A stretch of DNA of 64,000 nt, taken from assembly GCA_028023455.1 (NCBI GenBank), contig JAQFVV010000112.1:3446001-3510000 (forward strand), read 5' to 3'. Origin of the DNA: Epiperipatus broadwayi. Taxonomy: Eukaryota > Onychophora > Udeonychophora > Euonychophora > Peripatidae. A model generated the notes under the pieces. The model was not told the DNA's origin, did no database searches, and saw nothing but the letters and a program-made list of their open reading frames with translations. The position numbers were made by a program, and so were the translations under genes. The stretch's first letter is position 1. The number at the start of each line of letters is the position of its first letter. Of the stretch, positions 12,301 to 22,858 are shown one piece after another.

Positions 12301-12437
12301 GTGCCAGAATAGTCTTTGACCGAGTGAATTATTCCCTTTGTTGAAAGCAAGATGCCAATATTAAGGCATTTTAAAATTATAAATTGTTCCCATTTTATTA
12401 TCTTGTGAATCACTCATTCGAGGGCTATTCTAATCTT
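12301..12437. repeat. Imperfect inverted repeat
   Basis: The left arm, AGAATAGTCTTTGACCGAGTGA, and the right arm, TCACTCATTCGAGGGCTATTCT, are imperfect reverse complements around a ~75-bp AT-rich loop. It may be a small foldback element. Confidence 0.45.
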
Positions 12438-12739
12438 AGTCAATATGTATAATAATTTTATAGTTTAAAATCCATGTTTTATCGATTTTAACCTAATATG
12501 AGAGTATGTTCGAGGTCAATGATTAAATGTGTCACAAATACATGATTGCGTAAATAAATCTATGCTTTCTTTTAAAACCCACAGGCATGTATTTTCCTAT
12601 TTTAAAATATATTTTGCTTTAATTTCAAAGCTTGTAATTTGAGGTCGAGAATGGGCGGACTCTCTTTAAATAATTTGGGGAATTGATTAGGCATTTTTTC
12701 AATCTAAGTAAATCCCTTTTGTATGTTTTATATATGTTA

Positions 12740-13000
12740 GTCAAGGGTTGCTAGTAAGTGTATTGGGTGTCAAGACTGCTTTGTTTCTCTCCAAGGGCTT
12801 TAAATGGCCAAGACCATTTCCCCTTTCACTTTCTGCGGTTCCCAGGCAGAGTGTGTACTCGAATGTCACACCTGGGAATTAGATGCAGCCATCACCCAGT
12901 CGCTAAGTTTTGGATGAGTCCAGACTTTGGCTGCCCATGACACCACATTCCTATGGATCAACGGCAAGACACCCTCCATAGTTGTCTCACATATTCACTA
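12740..13000. other. GC-richer island of unknown origin
   Basis: This ~260-bp patch is clearly richer in G+C than its surroundings. It carries a 60-codon plus-strand frame (12,758-12,940) with no recognisable domain. It may be a fragment of a repeat or an unrecognised exon. No splice sites convinced me. Confidence 0.3.
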
Positions 13001-13825
13001 TAATTTTACTTATTTATATTTTACAAAGCATTCATGATTTAAACATATCACACCCTCCATCTTGTACATAAATTTCTTATTAGCAACACCAACCTCCCAA
13101 TGTAACTTAATTATGTTCATAAAATAAATGCCTTGATCATGTCCCCACTTTACCAGTTAACAAGCATTGTTCCATGCTATTCTCGAAGTCAAGAAATATT
13201 ATATTAAACTTTAATGTGCAAATGTTTTATTAAACTTTTTATAATTTATTCAAAGCGCCTCACACATCTTCCCATCTCTTTTAAGCACATTATCATAATA
13301 CTATATTAGCCTGAGGTATAGACTATGTACTTAACAACCTTTTAATGTAATTTGTATGGAATGTTATTTTAACAACCATTTTTAGTAAGCATCCCTGTTT
13401 AATATAGGCAGACAGTGGGCGTTATATATATTTCTTGCTATGTAAATAAATCTTTTAAATCTTATAAAACCAATTTGATCTTTTCTTTTATTGATCCCTA
13501 TCACTGTCTTGGTCTATATATATTTTATACATCCATTTTGTATCATCCATAGATGTTAATTAGCAACCCAAACTTATCTCGTAGTATAGAGTCTCTTTGT
13601 TTTTTGCTGACCACCAGGCACCGGTAAAGGGAATGCATTATTGGTAGCACAGATGCATTATCATGTAGATGGTGCTGTGGAATTTAGACTTTAGATTTGA
13701 ACTTAGGATATCTAGAAGGCAACCCCTCCTAGAGTGTTCAGTTTCATGTTTGGGGTTTGAATTCTGCAGTGTGTTAACGAGATAGACAAATCTGACCATT
13801 ACAATATGCAATAATGGCTAAACAA

Positions 13826-14130
13826 ATGTAAATGCCTGAAAGCAGAAAGGATACAAATAATGAAATTGTGGAAGAATAAATATGAACAAAGTGATTATAC
13901 AGAAAGTGGCTTATTGGTTTTTATGCTGGATTTGGGAAAAGGTAAGGGGTTTTAGATCTAAAAGCCATGGAGTTGACAAAGATTATGTTGTGGAAATGGG
14001 ATGGAGCAGGGTAGAAAAGAATATGAAAAAACTTGGAGTGGGAAATGGAAAGGAGTTCAAAGTGGTTGCTGAGAGATTCCTGACTTCGTATAAGGAGAAG
14101 TCACAGTGCATCATATCACATCAAACATTA
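13826..14130 (+). mobile_element. LINE 3' fragment (family of the 39-46 kb array)
   Basis: It matches the 3' ends of the LINE copies at 33.2-46 kb. It starts at the last cysteine-motif codons (AATGCCTGAAAGCAGAAAGG), runs through the terminal coding block at 13,882-14,136 (84 codons) and ends with a CACAGTGCATCATATCACATC tail. It is strongly 5'-truncated, as is usual for LINE insertions. Confidence 0.85.
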
Positions 14131-14181
14131 AGATAGATGTTTAATGTTTGAACATGGTGCAAAACCATGTGCTGAAAAAGT

Positions 14182-14272
14182 CTTTTTATGTATAATTATT
14201 ATTAATATATATATATATATGCTTATATAGCTGTTGTGTGTTATATTTTTAGTATTTATTATAATTTTATAT
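14182..14272 (-). repeat. Inverted copy of the Penelope terminal repeat
   Basis: Its reverse complement matches the 7,561 and 9,574 repeats, with shared blocks CTTTTTATGTATAATTATTA, TATATAGCTGTT and TTATTATAATTTTAT-like sequence. It directly abuts the hammerhead-bearing foldback at 14,276. Confidence 0.65.
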
Positions 14273-14275
14273 ATA

Positions 14276-14548
14276 GAGCTCGCACAAATAATCTCTTAGT
14301 AAGTTTTGAGAATATCCCCAACTCCAGACCATTTTCAGCTACTGGCATCATCAGTGAGGTGCTAGGATATTTAAGCATTAGATTAAAAATATGAGGACAA
14401 GCCCAGCATTTTATCTAATGCATAACTATTAAGTAGAAAATCTGAAATTTTCGGACATCCATATGTCTTCCAATCCAGCCAGAAGCAGAAACTGGTCTGG
14501 GATTGGGGATATTTTCAAAACTTGTTAAGAGCTTATTTTTGCGAGCTC
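14276..14548. mobile_element. Foldback element with 55-bp inverted ends
   Basis: The ends 14,276-14,330 and 14,494-14,548 are reverse complements, both starting GAGCTCGCA. The interior is shared with the 9,879-10,206 element. Each inverted end holds the GAAA...GTC half of a hammerhead. The left side also keeps the CTGATGA half on the minus strand. Confidence 0.8.
14321..14360 (-). ncRNA. Candidate hammerhead ribozyme motif (partly decayed)
   Basis: On the minus strand this gives ACCTCA-CTGATGA-TGCCAGTAGCT-GAAA-ATG-GTC-TGGAG. The CUGAUGA and GAAA cores and a GUC cleavage triplet are present, stem II is 2 bp (GC/GC), and stem I pairs except for one mismatch. Stem III is essentially missing. 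Activity is doubtful, but homology to the motif at 55,367-55,413 is likely. Confidence 0.4.
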
Positions 14549-15267
14549 TGTATATAACATTTGTAAATACAAGCTTATTTGATTAGGCCATGTGACATCG
14601 GACTGATTTTTTTGTCATTTTATTATAATTTATATGAAAAAAAGCAGCATTTTGGACTTTATTCATTTCTATTTTTGAATATATATATATCAAGAGTGAA
14701 GATCTCTTCATTTGCTGTTAAATAATATTAATATCTTACAGAAACTTGCATCTAACTTTTAATTAGACAAAATAAGTCTCCCTTTGCTGCAGTACAGAAA
14801 CTTATATGGAAGAGAAGTTGAGATAAGAATGGCTATGAGAATTAAATTTTATTTATCTATAATGAATGCAATTTCATTCTTGCAATTATTATTGTGTTGA
14901 ATATCATTTCTTGGATTGTAGATAAAGGTGAATTTCTATGAGCAGTTAATCAATGAGATCTTCACTCTCAATATATTTCATTAATATTTCATACTATAAA
15001 TTTTCTAATATATATATATGTAAAAAATTAATTCGCATTTAAATAGACTATGCAAGGAGGAAGATTCTTTCCTATATATTTCTGAAAAATAGTTTTTAAA
15101 AGCAAAATTCGCTAATCTAACCAAATGGTAAGGTTTAAAAGATATAGCTGTTTTCCTTTTTTGTTGCACTTTCTGATTAATATTAGATAGTTATTTATTT
15201 CCCAGACAACATTTTAAAAAATACTAGACCTATTTAGACTCTAAATAAAATTTCCAAGCTTCCTTTG

Positions 15268-15330
15268 ATTTGAGTTCGAACTAAGACATGACACAAAAAT
15301 GCATTAACTACTATACAATGAAGTTCATTA
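15268..15330 (-). repeat. Possible tRNA-derived SINE fragment
   Basis: The minus strand shows a B-box-like TAGTTCGAACTC preceded, at the right distance, by an A-box-like TATAGTAGTTAATGC. It is short and eroded. Confidence 0.35.
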
Positions 15331-15719
15331 CACATACACATACACACATATATGTATATATGAAAATGCTTCTTTAATATGGACATATTTAAGTATAATG
15401 CAATACACACTTGGTCTTCAAGTTTTAAGGCTTTAAAGCTCTTTATTTTTTTGTAAACCTGAAAATAGTTTTATGTACTTGAAAAAACAAACTATAATTT
15501 ATTTATTTATTAGATTAAGAACATGAACTTACTTATTAAAAAAATAATTGAATAGATTATTCTTGAGAGTTCACATAAAATTGATCACAAAAGTGATAGA
15601 ACTGAGTCACAATCCATGGTTTTGAGTTCCAGAATCCACTTCTCTATCACTGCATTAAATCATGCAGAGAAGTTTTATTTATGTGTAAAATTTAAGTCAT
15701 TAATGTATAAAATAAATGA

Positions 15720-16040
15720 GAGCAGTCATATACTCTAGCACCATCTATTGGACACTTGAATAATCTGTTGTTACCAAATGATAGCGTAGATTGATTTCCA
15801 TCCTTAGACGAGTTTTGTTTATCAATGAAATGTAGGATTCAAAACAGGAGTATAATGAATTCTGTGATTTTTAATGTTTTTGACTATTAAGTTTTAAATT
15901 CCAAGTATTCACTGAAAAAGACAAAAGCCAGAAAACAGTCTAGAAATTCAAATGAACAATCATTTGATAATCAGTGACTTCCCAAGCTTACAACATGTGA
16001 AATTAGAGTAGAGACATATCATTATTTATTTCATATTGCA
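15720..16040. repeat. Eroded repeats with the hammerhead-type core
   Basis: The plus strand at about 15,910-15,955 shows ATTCA-CTGAAAA-AGACAAAAGCCA-GAAAACA-GTC-TAG. This is the layout of the hammerhead copies, but CTGATGA is mutated. A second, weaker inverted remnant lies at about 15,805. The stretch resembles 22,300-22,690. Confidence 0.4.
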
Positions 16041-16043
16041 ATA

Positions 16044-17173
16044 ATCTAAAGCAGTGGTCTTCCACCTTTTCACACCTGTGGACTAGCAAAAATAAGAATG
16101 ATTTCACAGACCTACAAAAATAAGGATAAGATTTCATGGACTGGCAGAAGTCTACAGATAAATTTTCTTAAAGATTTAAACTGCTTAGCCTTAGATGAGC
16201 ATAATTGTTATAACTGACCAAAACAACACACTTGTTACCATGTATTGTAATGGTGTTGCTTACTTTCATATGCTAAACACTCTTTCTCGAGTGGTGCAGT
16301 TATACTGCTACAGAAAACAGTACAATAACATTCGTTCTCATTTTTGGGCCTGAATTGCTACATTTATTATTTCATTGTTAAAGCACGCAAAAATAAAATG
16401 TTATTCACCTGAATGTTGGAAAATATCACAGCTAGTGTAATTACATAACAATGATTATGATAAATGTAATATCTGTATTTAATGTTAAATATACAAGATG
16501 AAGTTATATATATATGGAGTTCGTATGATAAAAAACTTTCTTTTTTTTTAAATTTTGAATCTGGTGTTATTTTAATCTTATTTTTATCCAATTAAAAAAA
16601 AAAACAGAATGAAAAGTTGCTTTGGTAAAGTGTCATATAGAAATAAAACAATCATTATAAAAATGTCATTTTGCTGGAAAAAAAAGATTTATGATCCCAA
16701 TGAAGGGAAATCATCATCGGTGACCTGTCTCCATTTTGTGAAGTTTACAATTTCAAAATGAAATGTCACAAACAAAATAAACAGATGATACAAATGCCAT
16801 AAAAATTTTTGCTATATATGACCAATAAATGAGCTGACGCAATACAGAAATGCCTACTAGGTATAAAAATTGACATGTAAGGAGTGGTGCAATTATCGCT
16901 TTCTTTTAAAGATTGCATTTTCAGATAAATTCCTTTGATTATTATGTATAATTATAGTATTATCTAATATTTTAAATAAAATTTTGATTTATAATTAATT
17001 TCATTTAAGTAATTGTGATGAAAAAATAAATAAAAATTGTTTATATTAATTAAAAGTTTAAAATCTTATTATTTTGTTATTACAAACTTTCCTGGCAGTC
17101 TAGCACAGACCAGCAGAAAAATTCTGCAGACGATTGGTCTGCAGACCAAGAGTTGAAGACCATTGATCTAAAG
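16044..17173. mobile_element. Non-autonomous hAT element with ATCTAAAG duplication
   Basis: The element proper is 16,052-17,165 (1,114 bp). Its ends are CAGTGGTCTTCCACC and, reversed, CAATGGTCTTCAACT. They are bounded on both sides by the same 8-bp target duplication ATCTAAAG (16,044-16,051 and 17,166-17,173), as expected for hAT. The outer ~370 bp and the right ~130 bp match the element at 30,421-31,843 in the opposite orientation. There is no transposase; the internal frames are chance. Confidence 0.9.
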
Positions 17174-17461
17174 AATCAAGAAATACTATCTATTATTAAC
17201 ATATTTAAAAGTTTTAGTGATATGAAGTATCGGAACTCTAATGCATTCAAATGAAGCATATGCCTCCAAAAGGTAGGATCACATACTATAAAACTTCTCT
17301 TATTGTGGTATTATATCATACAAAAATCATGTTTTTCTTTATTATCATTATACATAATTCTCATTGTTTGATTCAGGTTGCCCAAGACCTCTTTGAACCT
17401 TCATGTGAGAATACCTAAATATCTAGTTACAGGAAAATGAATCTAAAACTTGCTTAATTAA

Positions 17462-17590
17462 AAGGGATTTGAATTCAGACTTTCAAGCTCCCCAAATCTA
17501 TCCACTTCAGTTATACAAATGATACACATGGCCACATATGTGTGAAAAAGATAAGTGATTTCCAATATACATATTTCGTGCTAAACACTA
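17462..17590 (-). repeat. tRNA-derived SINE, minus strand
   Basis: The minus strand ends in a B-box-like GAATTCAAATCCC preceded by GAAAGTCT. The downstream flank (GATAAGTGATTTCCAATATAC, ATTTCGTGCTA) matches the copy at 26,187-26,320. Confidence 0.55.
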
Positions 17591-17599
17591 AAAATATAT

Positions 17600-19170
17600 C
17601 CAAATTTTATATGAGTGTTGAACTTCAGGGAAATACCCTAGCTAATATATAACAAGTGATTTAGTGTCTGAATAAAAAACTGGATATTTTATTGTTCAGG
17701 AAATCATGTGACATTCAAATATAGAAAATGACAGAACTGAGCTTCAATTTGGCAATCTTTATCTCTTGAGTCCATTATTCTATGACCACACCAAGTTGTG
17801 CAAAACAAATGCTTAAATATTTTTTAATTAAATGTTAGTAAAGATTATTGTTTAACATGAAAAAATAAAATAATACTAATCTATAATACTTGATTTAGTG
17901 TATTTTCTGAATGATATAAACTAAAGCGAATATCATGTGATACTGTTACATTACGTCTCCACGTTAGACAGAAGTCACTGCTATCTTCACTCATTGCTAA
18001 TTGTATAAAAATACTTAATGTGATGTAGCAGAGAAATATGTTAATCATTCATCATGATGTTTTCTAATGCCTAAATAATATATTCTTAAACAATATCATA
18101 TAATGCTATTGTTTATTTCTCTGTTTTAAGCCGTAGTGATCTTATTATACGGTATATAAATTAAACCATAGCGATCTTTCTTTTCACTTATAGCTAAATG
18201 TATACAAATTTATTTAATAAATTAACATTAGTTAATATAAACTAAAAAATAAATAAATTAGCACTTGTCTTTAGTGGTCATTGGTTTTATTAAGGCTTAT
18301 ATAATTGACTATAAGTATAGATAGAGTACGCCACTGTCTAATGTTTTGGGAAAAAGTAATGATTATTGAAGACCTGAAATGTGAAATTGGATATTTAAAA
18401 AAAAAGATTATATATACTTAAATTTCATGAATGCTTAGACTGACTAAAGAAAGAGTGTTAAAATGAACTTTTTTGGCTTTCAAAGCTTGTATATATATGT
18501 ATGTATTTATATATATATATATATATAAGCAATTGGGATATTTTTAACATATGTGATATTAGGCTTATGCTATCTTGGTTAGTGGTTTGATTTAAAAGTT
18601 TTGTGTGTGTATATGCACTCGCAGATTTCCAATATTAAAAATTCAGAAAAAATATAAAGCAAAGATTAATTACTTACTGTTAGTATGATTTGAAACTTTA
18701 TGGAATTAGTATCCACGCATCCTACCCCAGTAGATTTCTCAATGTATGAACATATAAATAAGTATTAGGTTGAAAACTTATGAAATCGGATTTTTGTACT
18801 TTCTAAGTAGACCTCTGTGTCATTCTACAATACTGCAATAGAAATCTTGTGGTGGAGAAATATAAAAATCTCTTTTATCCATTTACTGAGATAGAGTAGA
18901 AAGATAACACTGAAGAAATGGGTGGTAATGTAAAAAATATGAGAATTTGATTAAAAATATACTTAGAGGTAGATAAATTGTTAAATATAATGTTGGAAGA
19001 TAAAAGAAGAAAGATAAAAAATGGAAAAAAAAATTGATTGAAAATCTTAAAGAAGACACTAGCTATGAGTGGTTGAAGAGAAAAGGCAAAAGATGTAAAG
19101 GTTTAGAAAAGATGATAGGTTGATTTATGGTAGTTGCTTTATTTGACTATTACCTTACACTTACAAAGAC
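17600..19170. other. AT-rich stretch, nothing firm
   Basis: It holds no supported gene. There is an (AT)n run at about 18,490-18,528, and short related segments at 17,950-18,040 and 18,120-18,220 that may be an old degenerate repeat. Confidence 0.4.
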
Positions 19171-19184
19171 ATGTAGATTAGTTA

Positions 19185-19290
19185 ATTCACAGAGGCAAAA
19201 CTCTCCATACAGTAGCCCCACTCAGTGCAAACCAAAGTAATCAATGGATGCAGGAAGGAATGGTGATCATGTGACATTTAGATTAGTTAA
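19185..19290. repeat. Partial foldback element (one arm plus tail)
   Basis: It carries AGGCAAAACTCTCCATACA, CACTCAGTGCAAACC and GTAATCAATGGATGC, then jumps to GGTGATCATGTGACATTTAG. This is an internally deleted relative of 37,150-37,463. Confidence 0.65.
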
Positions 19291-19419
19291 TATGTATACA
19301 TAAAGATTTCCAATCAAAAAATGACTAGTACATTCTCCAAGTTTCTTACAGTATTATGTCTAAATCAATACATGTATTATGTAATGTCATAGTTATATTT
19401 TTGAGACATGTTTGGATCA

Positions 19420-19813
19420 TGAATACAATATGAGATGTGAGTATGTTTCATGCTTTAATTCACGATGGAATAATGTGCTAATGTTAAATTTGTTTTAAAT
19501 TGGGAAAAGTTACTACTTAACACATTTGAAATGATTTAACCTATATATGACAGTGAAGCCATAAGTCACAAGAATATTTCAAATGGTTTGTAAGATTTTG
19601 TGATGGCAGGGAGAACATTGAAGACAATCTACAAGGTACAAAACACACTGTCACATTTCATATCATAACTCAAGACCCAGACATGCAAGCATGTTAAAAT
19701 TTTTGTGGCAAATAGCTAAATTACGTTGCTACAAAACACATGCACCGATTTAGAAATGGTGCTGCAGGCGGATTGGAGAGAAAATCAGCGCCCTTTTCTC
19801 TGGGGCACAATGT
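19420..19813 (+). repeat. Dispersed ~420-bp repeat, copy 2
   Basis: This is the direct partner of 895-1,320, better conserved at its right end (GAAATGGTGCTGCAGGCGGATTGG). Confidence 0.65.
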
Positions 19814-20930
19814 GTATGTATAATATGCACTGCCAGGTTTCTGTTTAATTCCCTACAAATTTTTATACAACAGAAATAAAATTTTTAAAGCAAAACTTTA
19901 AACAAGGTTATAATTATAAAAAAATATTGCGTGGAAATCGAGAATAATTCTCTTGGGCAGACAATTGCTTTTATAGTATATATGTGTATACAGATAGTAT
20001 GTGTAAAATATCTTCGTTTTTCTTATTTAATGTGAAAGTAAGTTATCTTAAATCACAAATAATAAGTATATTTACGACTTTTAGAACTTTATTATCAAAA
20101 ACTACTTTTTACAAAGGTACAAAAGTATTATACGATATGAAAAATATTTACAAAGTTGATTATAAAAAAAAAAAACTCGCAAATATGTTTAACTGTATTT
20201 ATGTAAGTATATTTCTAAATGATGATTTTTTCCTCCTGAAAATGTTTTTTTTCTTCTCTTTCTTTTGTTATTAATTTATTTTATTTATGAATTTATTTAA
20301 ATTTCAAAAATTTATTCTCTATTGAAGAATGGACTAATCCCAAACTTTCAACCAAATGCTAATGTCGATCGAGTAACCTTTGACCTTATGATTATTTCTT
20401 TTACGTTGACATTTTCAAACAGATGTGAGCGCTTTGCCATAATTTTGAAAACTTTTAATTCTTTTTTTTTCTGTTTTGTTTTCTTAGGAAAAAAAATCAC
20501 TATATCAAAATCTCAACATTTTATTTATTAAAATCTTTTTTCAAATATATACAATTCATGTGGGAAAGATAGTTTTACATTTAAAAAGAATTTTTATTAT
20601 TAAGCGTCAAATTGTTATTTTTCTTGAATTAAATTTTAAGTAGATATACTTTATATCTATAGAAAAATATTTATATATAAAATAAATTTTGAAACATTTA
20701 TCTTTGTATTATAAAACGAAGTACAAATTTGCTAAAGGATTTCCATTAATATATTCTGGTGTTTTTTTTTTTAAATAAAATTAATTTAATTATGTATACA
20801 GTATATATATTTTCTAGCTAATTTATAAATAAATTAAAAGTTATATATATTTACAGACACTCATATATGAGTATTAGCTTCTCTTTCTTAATGGAAGTTG
20901 AATAATTAGAAGTCAGAGTATAACATAGCC
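19814..20930. other. AT-rich stretch, nothing recognised
   Basis: Open frames of 96 codons (19,984) and 69 codons (20,322) are rich in Phe, Lys and Ile, as expected by chance at this base composition. No element ends were seen. Confidence 0.4.
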
Positions 20931-20934
20931 TTGC

Positions 20935-21190
20935 GTGATAATGCAGCTGTAGATGGTAATCCTTGGAGTTCAAGGTCAGTGGCTCCTGCTATTACTTCCG
21001 GTCCTATAACTTCTTATTTAACTCCAGAGAAATAAAATCACTTACCTATTTTTCTTAAAGAGTATAATATAAAATAATCAAATAGTTATTATTCCGGAGA
21101 TCATAAGAAGTTTGCACATCAGAAGTGATGGAGCAGAGCTGTGAGCCATGGCCCCTGAGGTTCCGGCATTTGTCAGTCTATTGCTGCACC
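20935..21190. repeat. Inverted pair of a ~90-bp repeat
   Basis: The left arm (about 20,955-21,050: CAGTGGCTCCTGC, ACTTCCGG, ACTTCTTAT) reappears reversed at about 21,085-21,180 (ATAAGAAGTTTGCACATCAG, GGAGCAGAGCTGTGAGCC). A B-box-like GGAGTTCAAGGTC in the left arm hints at a tRNA-derived SINE in two orientations. Confidence 0.5.
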
Positions 21191-22858
21191 AAACTACTTA
21201 TGTATAATGACTAATCAACATTATTTAATCATAAGCAGTGACAATTTATCATGGGCTACCCATCATCTCAATTCTTAGAGGTATGGTCATAAATATCAAT
21301 AGACTTTTATATTTTGTGATTTTGCACAATGATACATGATAGTCACAAAGAAAGTATTCCCAGATTAAAATTCTTGCATCTATAAAATCACATGACCTTA
21401 TGATTTAAGATGCATTGGCTGGCAACAGTTCATTCTAAATACTTTGAGTTCTGGAAATTAGCTCTTCTATAATAATTTGAACCAACAAACTGATCTCTAA
21501 CTAATTACAGAGTTTAAAATGTTAAGTGGCAAGGGGGAACAACTTTCAAAACAATTGATTATCAGTCTAAAAACAAAGCAGACAAAATAAATCAATCAAT
21601 TACAATCAAATGACTAAGAATTCATTTTTACAAAGATATCTACATTTGCTAATGTACCTAGAAGCACAACTCAAGAATACTCAATATCATGCATCATGGA
21701 ATTATAGTTAATCAATTCCATTTATTTGAGCCATCAAACATGCACAGAATTAAATGTTATTAACCAAAATACACTGACTACAAATATTCACTAAATAATG
21801 CTATAAAAATAGAATATGCATTTGGACACATGACAATTAAATAAATGCTAAGTTGCACCTTGGTGACCAAAACTTGAAAAATCATTGAGTTGGGCATTCT
21901 ATTATGTTTTACTACTGGATAAAGTCAGTTGTGGCATTTATAAACTAAAGCTGATTAAATTTATGCATTTTTCTTCTATGTATTCATTTATTATAAGCTT
22001 GATTATCAGTGTTCACTAATAGATAAGGGAATTTAATACTCACTCATGGTTGGTTTCTGACTCTTTCTTTCATCAATGATGATTTGGGATTCAAAACTGG
22101 AACCAATATGGTGATGTATAGAATCTTTCTTTTTTTATTATCACACTTTTAGTTTAAAATGTTGAAAAATATTAAGTTTTGAACCCAAGTCAATCTGCTT
22201 GTATAGTTACAGACATATCAATAACTATATGTTTTAATAGTTTTAGTTCTACTCTAATGGTAGGCACCTTCTTTCCTTAGCTAAGAACATTGATATAATA
22301 CTTTAGCACAAGTATTTCTCTTTTCTCTACACTAGCACCATGAATTGAGTTATCTGTGGTTATCAAATGGTAGTATTATTTAATTCTCATCCTCCAGACA
22401 AATCTTTATTAGTGAGTACTTAGGATTTCAATCCAAGGCTAATAAAATGCACAATTATTGACTTGGTGCCAGATTTATGAATCTTTACAAGCAGGTTGAA
22501 TTGGGTTCAAAACCTTATGGCCTTTATGAATTTCAAGCTAAAGTTTCATAGTTAAAAATATCTGCTAGATATATAACTGAATTGACTTTTTGCTTTGTGA
22601 CTCAAATCCTTGATGATAAATACAACAGCCAGAAAATGGTTTGGAAATAGAAATTAAATTACATTACTATTAGTAATTACTGATAACTAAAGCTTACAAT
22701 AGATGATACTAGAAGATGGAAGAAATACTTTTGATGCTATAATAAAGTTTGAGAATCAAACAACATTGTGATAGGATAAACAAATTTGTAATGACAGAAT
22801 TGTCAATCAAGAAAACTAATGGAACCCGAACTGTTACTTAAAAGCATTTAGGTAATAA
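21191..22858. other. AT-rich stretch with eroded repeats
   Basis: Fragments with the degraded hammerhead core occur at about 22,045-22,095 and 22,390-22,430 (minus) and 22,612-22,660 (plus, TTGATGA...GCCAGAAAA). Apart from these, nothing was recognised. Confidence 0.4.

Noticed and set aside
19984-20274. 96-codon frame rich in Phe, Lys and Ile
   Set aside because: The composition matches the AT-rich background, and there is no domain, no neighbours and no homologous copy in the window.
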